A DNA stretch of 64,000 nucleotides, taken from the NCBI RefSeq assembly GCF_000720635.1, contig NZ_JOCF01000004.1, positions 134,572-198,571 of the forward strand. Reading direction: 5' to 3'. Made by a program: the position numbers and the translations under genes. Shown in pieces: positions 61,671 to 64,000 of this stretch. The stretch comes from Streptomyces sp. NRRL WC-3742. GTDB lineage: Bacteria > Actinomycetota > Actinomycetes > Streptomycetales > Streptomycetaceae. How positions within the stretch are numbered: the first letter of the stretch is position 1; every line of letters begins with the position of its first letter. A model generated the notes under the pieces. That model did no database searches. It saw only the letters and a program-made list of their open reading frames with translations, and had not been told where the DNA came from.

Positions 61671-62962
61671 GGGGTGCCGCCGATCGGCGCGCTGGAGATC
61701 GGGGTGCTCTCGAGCGAGACCAGGGCCCCGGCCGCGTCCAGGCGCTTGTTGCACTCCTCCTGGTCGGCGCCCTCGGCGACGGCGAAGGCGTACCGGGCGA
61801 CGTAGTCCTTCGGCGGGCCGTACAGCTCGACGCCGGGGGAGACGACCTTGGCGAGCTGGAGGACCCCGTCACCGGGGGCGGGCTCGGCCAGGGTGATTCG
61901 CTCGACCCGGCAGTCCTCCTCGGGGCCGAAGAAGCGGATGCCGACGGTGCGCGACAGGCCCCCCGTGAAGTCGGGGCGGCGGTCGGTGATCACGTCGACC
62001 GCGACCAGGCCCGGGTCGATGCCGGTGGCGAGCTTGCCCAGGTACGGGATGAGGTCGCCGCCCAGGCGCCCGTTGACCTCCACGATCACCGGGCCGCGCG
62101 AGGTGAGCTTGACCTCGGTGTGGGTGGTGCCGTGGGTGATGCCCAGCGCCGTGTGGGCGTCCTGGAGCATCGCGATCAGCGCCTCGTCCTCCAGCAGCGG
62201 GTCCCCCGCGGTGACGGTGTGGCCGGTCTCGACGAAGTACGGCTCCCCGCCGACCTGCTTGCGGCCGACGAACATCGGCGTGTAGGCGCCGTCGAAGACC
62301 GCGCCGTCGATGGAGACCTCCGGGCCGTCCAGGTACTGCTCGACGATGTAGTCGTCCGGCACCTCGACGCCCGGGTAGGCGGCGGCCGTGGTGATCCCGA
62401 AGGCCCCGGCCATCTCGTCCGGGCCCGACACCTTGATCACGCCCAGGCTCGATCCCAGGTTGCGGGGCTTGAGGACGACCGGGTACTCCAGGTCGTCCGC
62501 CGCGCGCAGCGCCTCGCCCGGCGAGCGGACGGTGGTGAAGCGCGGCTGGGCGATGCCCGCCCGGGTCAGCAGCGCCCGGGTGGTCTTCTTGTCCCGGCAG
62601 GCCGTCACGGTGTCCACCGACATGCCGGGCACGCCGAGCGCGGCGGCCGCGTGCGAGGCGGCGAGCAGGGTGCCCTCGTCGGGGCAGAACATGCCGATCA
62701 CCGGCCGCTGTTCGGCCAGGCGGCGGGCGGCCTCGGTGACGGCCTCGGGGTCGTAGCAGTTCAGGGCGTTCGCGCCGACGACGTACTCGCTCTGCCAGGT
62801 CGGCTCGTTCGAGTCGAACAGCCAGAGCTTGAAGCGCTGCGCCGCGGCCGAGAGCAGGTACTCGCGGTAGGGGCGGCTGTCGCGGTCCTTCTGGCTGCCG
62901 ATGCCGATGACCAGCAGGACCGCGTCCTGGTCGGTCTCGCTGCTGACGGGCTGGGTGCTCAC
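61667..62962 (-). CDS. ATP-grasp ligase (amino acid ligase-like)
   Basis: 431 residues. ATP-grasp core: [14 protein letters not shown] (lysine and Gly-rich loop), [13 protein letters not shown] and [15 protein letters not shown] with the Mg-binding Glu/Asn. The N-terminal 120 residues are a Rossmann-like preATP-grasp domain. Related enzymes join amino acids or make dipeptides (BacD, RizA class). With aspartokinase, MetA and an exporter it points to an aspartate-family amino-acid conjugate. GTG at 62962. Confidence 0.9.
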   Translation of the reverse strand: MSTQPVSSETDQDAVLLVIGIGSQKDRDSRPYREYLLSAAAQRFKLWLFDSNEPTWQSEYVVGANALNCYDPEAVTEAARRLAEQRPVIGMFCPDEGTLLAASHAAAALGVPGMSVDTVTACRDKKTTRALLTRAGIAQPRFTTVRSPGEALRAADDLEYPVVLKPRNLGSSLGVIKVSGPDEMAGAFGITTAAAYPGVEVPDDYIVEQYLDGPEVSIDGAVFDGAYTPMFVGRKQVGGEPYFVETGHTVTAGDPLLEDEALIAMLQDAHTALGITHGTTHTEVKLTSRGPVIVEVNGRLGGDLIPYLGKLATGIDPGLVAVDVITDRRPDFTGGLSRTVGIRFFGPEEDCRVERITLAEPAPGDGVLQLAKVVSPGVELYGPPKDYVARYAFAVAEGADQEECNKRLDAAGALVSLESTPISSAPIGGTP

Positions 62963-63004
62963 GGTGTTCTCGTCTTTCCTTCGGAACGGTTCATGGGTGG
63001 TAGG

Positions 63005-63910
63005 TCAACTGGCCTTCGCTGCCCTGGACTTGTACGGCAGGACGTGGTTCTGCAGCCAGTTGGCGTAGAGCAGCCGGCCGTGCGCGCCCCAGTTGCGGAC
63101 GGGGACGGCCTTCGGGTCGTCGCCGGGGTAGTAGCCCGGCGGGACGTGCATCGGCAGGCCCTTGGCCACGTCGCGCTCGTACTGGGCGTGCAGCGTGAGG
63201 TGGTCGTACTCGGGGTGGCCGGAGCAGTAGAACTCGGTGCCGTCGCGCCGCCCGGACAGGTAGACCCCCGACTCGGGGGACTCGGCGAGGATCTCCAGCT
63301 CGGCGACGGCCGCGAGGTCGGCGCGCTCGGTGTCGGTGTAGCGCGACATCGGCACGTGGAAGCCCTGGTCGAAGCCGGCCAGCAGCGGCGCCAGCGGATC
63401 GGGCGTCGACTGCGGGAAGTTGCCGAACAGCTTGGCGCCGAGGTCGCGCTTGGGGATGCCGTGGCGGTGGTACAGCGCGGCCTGCGCGGCCCAGCAGATG
63501 TACATCGTGGACGTCACGTTGGTGCGCGCCCAGTCCATGACGCGGCGCAGCTCGTCCCAGTAGGTGACCTGCTCGAAGGGCAGGTGCTCGACCGGGGCGC
63601 CGGTGACCAGCATGGCGTCGAAGCGGCGGTCGGCCACCTCGGCGTGGGTGAGGTAGTGCTCGGCGAGGTAGCTCTCGGGCGTGCTCCTGGAGACGTGGTC
63701 GGCCGGGCGCAGCAGGGTCGGGCGTACGGGCAGCGGCGAGACGGAGAGCAGGCGCAGCAGCTGGGTCTCGGTGACGGGCTTGTCGGGCATGACGTTGAAG
63801 ATCGCGACGTCCAGGACCTCGGCGCCGGCCGGGGCCTCGTCCAGGACGGGGATGTTCTCCTTGGCCAGCTGCTCCTTGGCCGGGATGGGCGTGGGCAGGA
63901 TGAGGGGCAT
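63005..63910 (-). CDS. metA: MetA-type homoserine O-acyltransferase, probably acetyl-specific
   Basis: 301 residues, complete. The catalytic Cys139 (MYICWAAQAALYH), His232 and Glu234 (CSGHPEYDH) align with E. coli C142, H235 and E237 at a constant offset of three, as does K44 with K47. At the specificity position, E108 in TGAPVEHLPFE aligns with residue 111, where Glu goes with acetyl-CoA and Gly with succinyl-CoA. It makes O-acetylhomoserine in methionine synthesis or for a cluster product. ATG 9 nt after AGGAG. Upstream genes may lie beyond the right edge. Confidence 0.93.
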   Translation of the reverse strand: MPLILPTPIPAKEQLAKENIPVLDEAPAGAEVLDVAIFNVMPDKPVTETQLLRLLSVSPLPVRPTLLRPADHVSRSTPESYLAEHYLTHAEVADRRFDAMLVTGAPVEHLPFEQVTYWDELRRVMDWARTNVTSTMYICWAAQAALYHRHGIPKRDLGAKLFGNFPQSTPDPLAPLLAGFDQGFHVPMSRYTDTERADLAAVAELEILAESPESGVYLSGRRDGTEFYCSGHPEYDHLTLHAQYERDVAKGLPMHVPPGYYPGDDPKAVPVRNWGAHGRLLYANWLQNHVLPYKSRAAKAS

Positions 63911-63926
63911 CGCGGTGGGCTCCTGT

Positions 63927-63962
63927 GGGAGGTGCGGGAGGTGCGGGAGGTGCGGGAGGTGC
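63927..63962. repeat. Four 9-bp tandem repeats GGGAGGTGC
   Basis: Simple-sequence repeat 17 bp upstream of the metA start, on the edge of the window. No gene or clear promoter seen beyond it. Confidence 0.7.
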
Positions 63963-64000
63963 GGGGGAGGGGCGCGGGGCGGCCCGGGTCGGCTCCGGGG

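Noticed and set aside
63911..64000. Possible SAM riboswitch before metA
   Set aside because: No conserved SAM-I/II core or helices could be found; the region is a simple GGGAGGTGC repeat.

Overview
This 64 kb window is very GC-rich, with short intergenic gaps, many GTG/TTG starts, many 4-bp ATGA/GTGA start-stop overlaps and several likely leaderless genes. Together with a conservon (CvnABCD), an M4 secreted protease, IdeR/DmdR-type iron boxes and many DUF and two-component genes, it points to the chromosome of a Streptomycetaceae actinomycete (Streptomyces or Kitasatospora). I see no rRNA, tRNA, CRISPR array, insertion sequence or prophage. About 60 protein genes can be supported.

Layout. 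1-3.4 kb: an edge-truncated flavoprotein, a YbjQ protein, an unknown acidic protein and a Pth2-like protein. 3.5-7.2 kb: an ABC-2 exporter divergent from a NarL-type two-component pair. 7.3-10.2 kb: molybdate transporter modABC. 10.5-13 kb: an Rnl5-type RNA ligase, an internally deleted P450 pseudogene and an MHYT membrane protein. 13.1-18.5 kb: a CvnA-B-C-D conservon plus an unknown gene. 18.7-22.6 kb: a C4-dicarboxylate symporter divergent from its CitA/DcuS-like two-component pair. 22.8-29.8 kb: an iron-controlled region with diaminobutyrate aminotransferase and decarboxylase (to 1,3-diaminopropane), an inositol-monophosphatase-like gene and a FecCDE-type siderophore importer, with iron boxes at both ends. 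29.8-37.8 kb: a VOC protein, a membrane Ser/Thr kinase with an extracellular lectin-like tail, a GNAT, an M4 protease, a VOC protein, an HxlR regulator with a reductase, and a MerR regulator.

38-41.6 kb: a translationally coupled Baeyer-Villiger-type monooxygenase, alpha/beta hydrolase and SDR operon. 41.7-44.5 kb: a DHFR-like protein and a MocR regulator divergent from a LysE exporter. 44.5-47.7 kb: a coupled operon of a 66-aa peptide, two unknown proteins and a serine hydrolase. 47.9-51.8 kb: an SDR, an ABC exporter, PlsC and an EF-hand protein. 51.8-58.9 kb: a GT2/CDP-glycerol polymerase fusion, an unusual palindromic promoter region with a 91-aa gene, YjbQ, DUF1990, a FAD hydroxylase divergent from a GntR-TetR chimera, and a zinc-ribbon protein. 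59-63.9 kb: the left end of a putative biosynthetic cluster on the minus strand (metA, ATP-grasp ligase, MFS exporter, dedicated aspartokinase) that runs off the right edge.

The most unusual signals are: (1) five dispersed intergenic elements, each a perfect long hairpin embedded in a degenerate 7-bp-periodic array, four of them between convergent genes and several absorbing the flanking stop codons; (2) a perfect 54-bp palindrome at 54462-54515 made of three 16-bp palindromes with 17-bp period, lying between divergent promoter-like sequences; (3) the metA/ATP-grasp/MFS/aspartokinase cluster, whose aspartokinase has lost the effector-site QNxS motif; and (4) the small-peptide operon at 44.5-47.7 kb.
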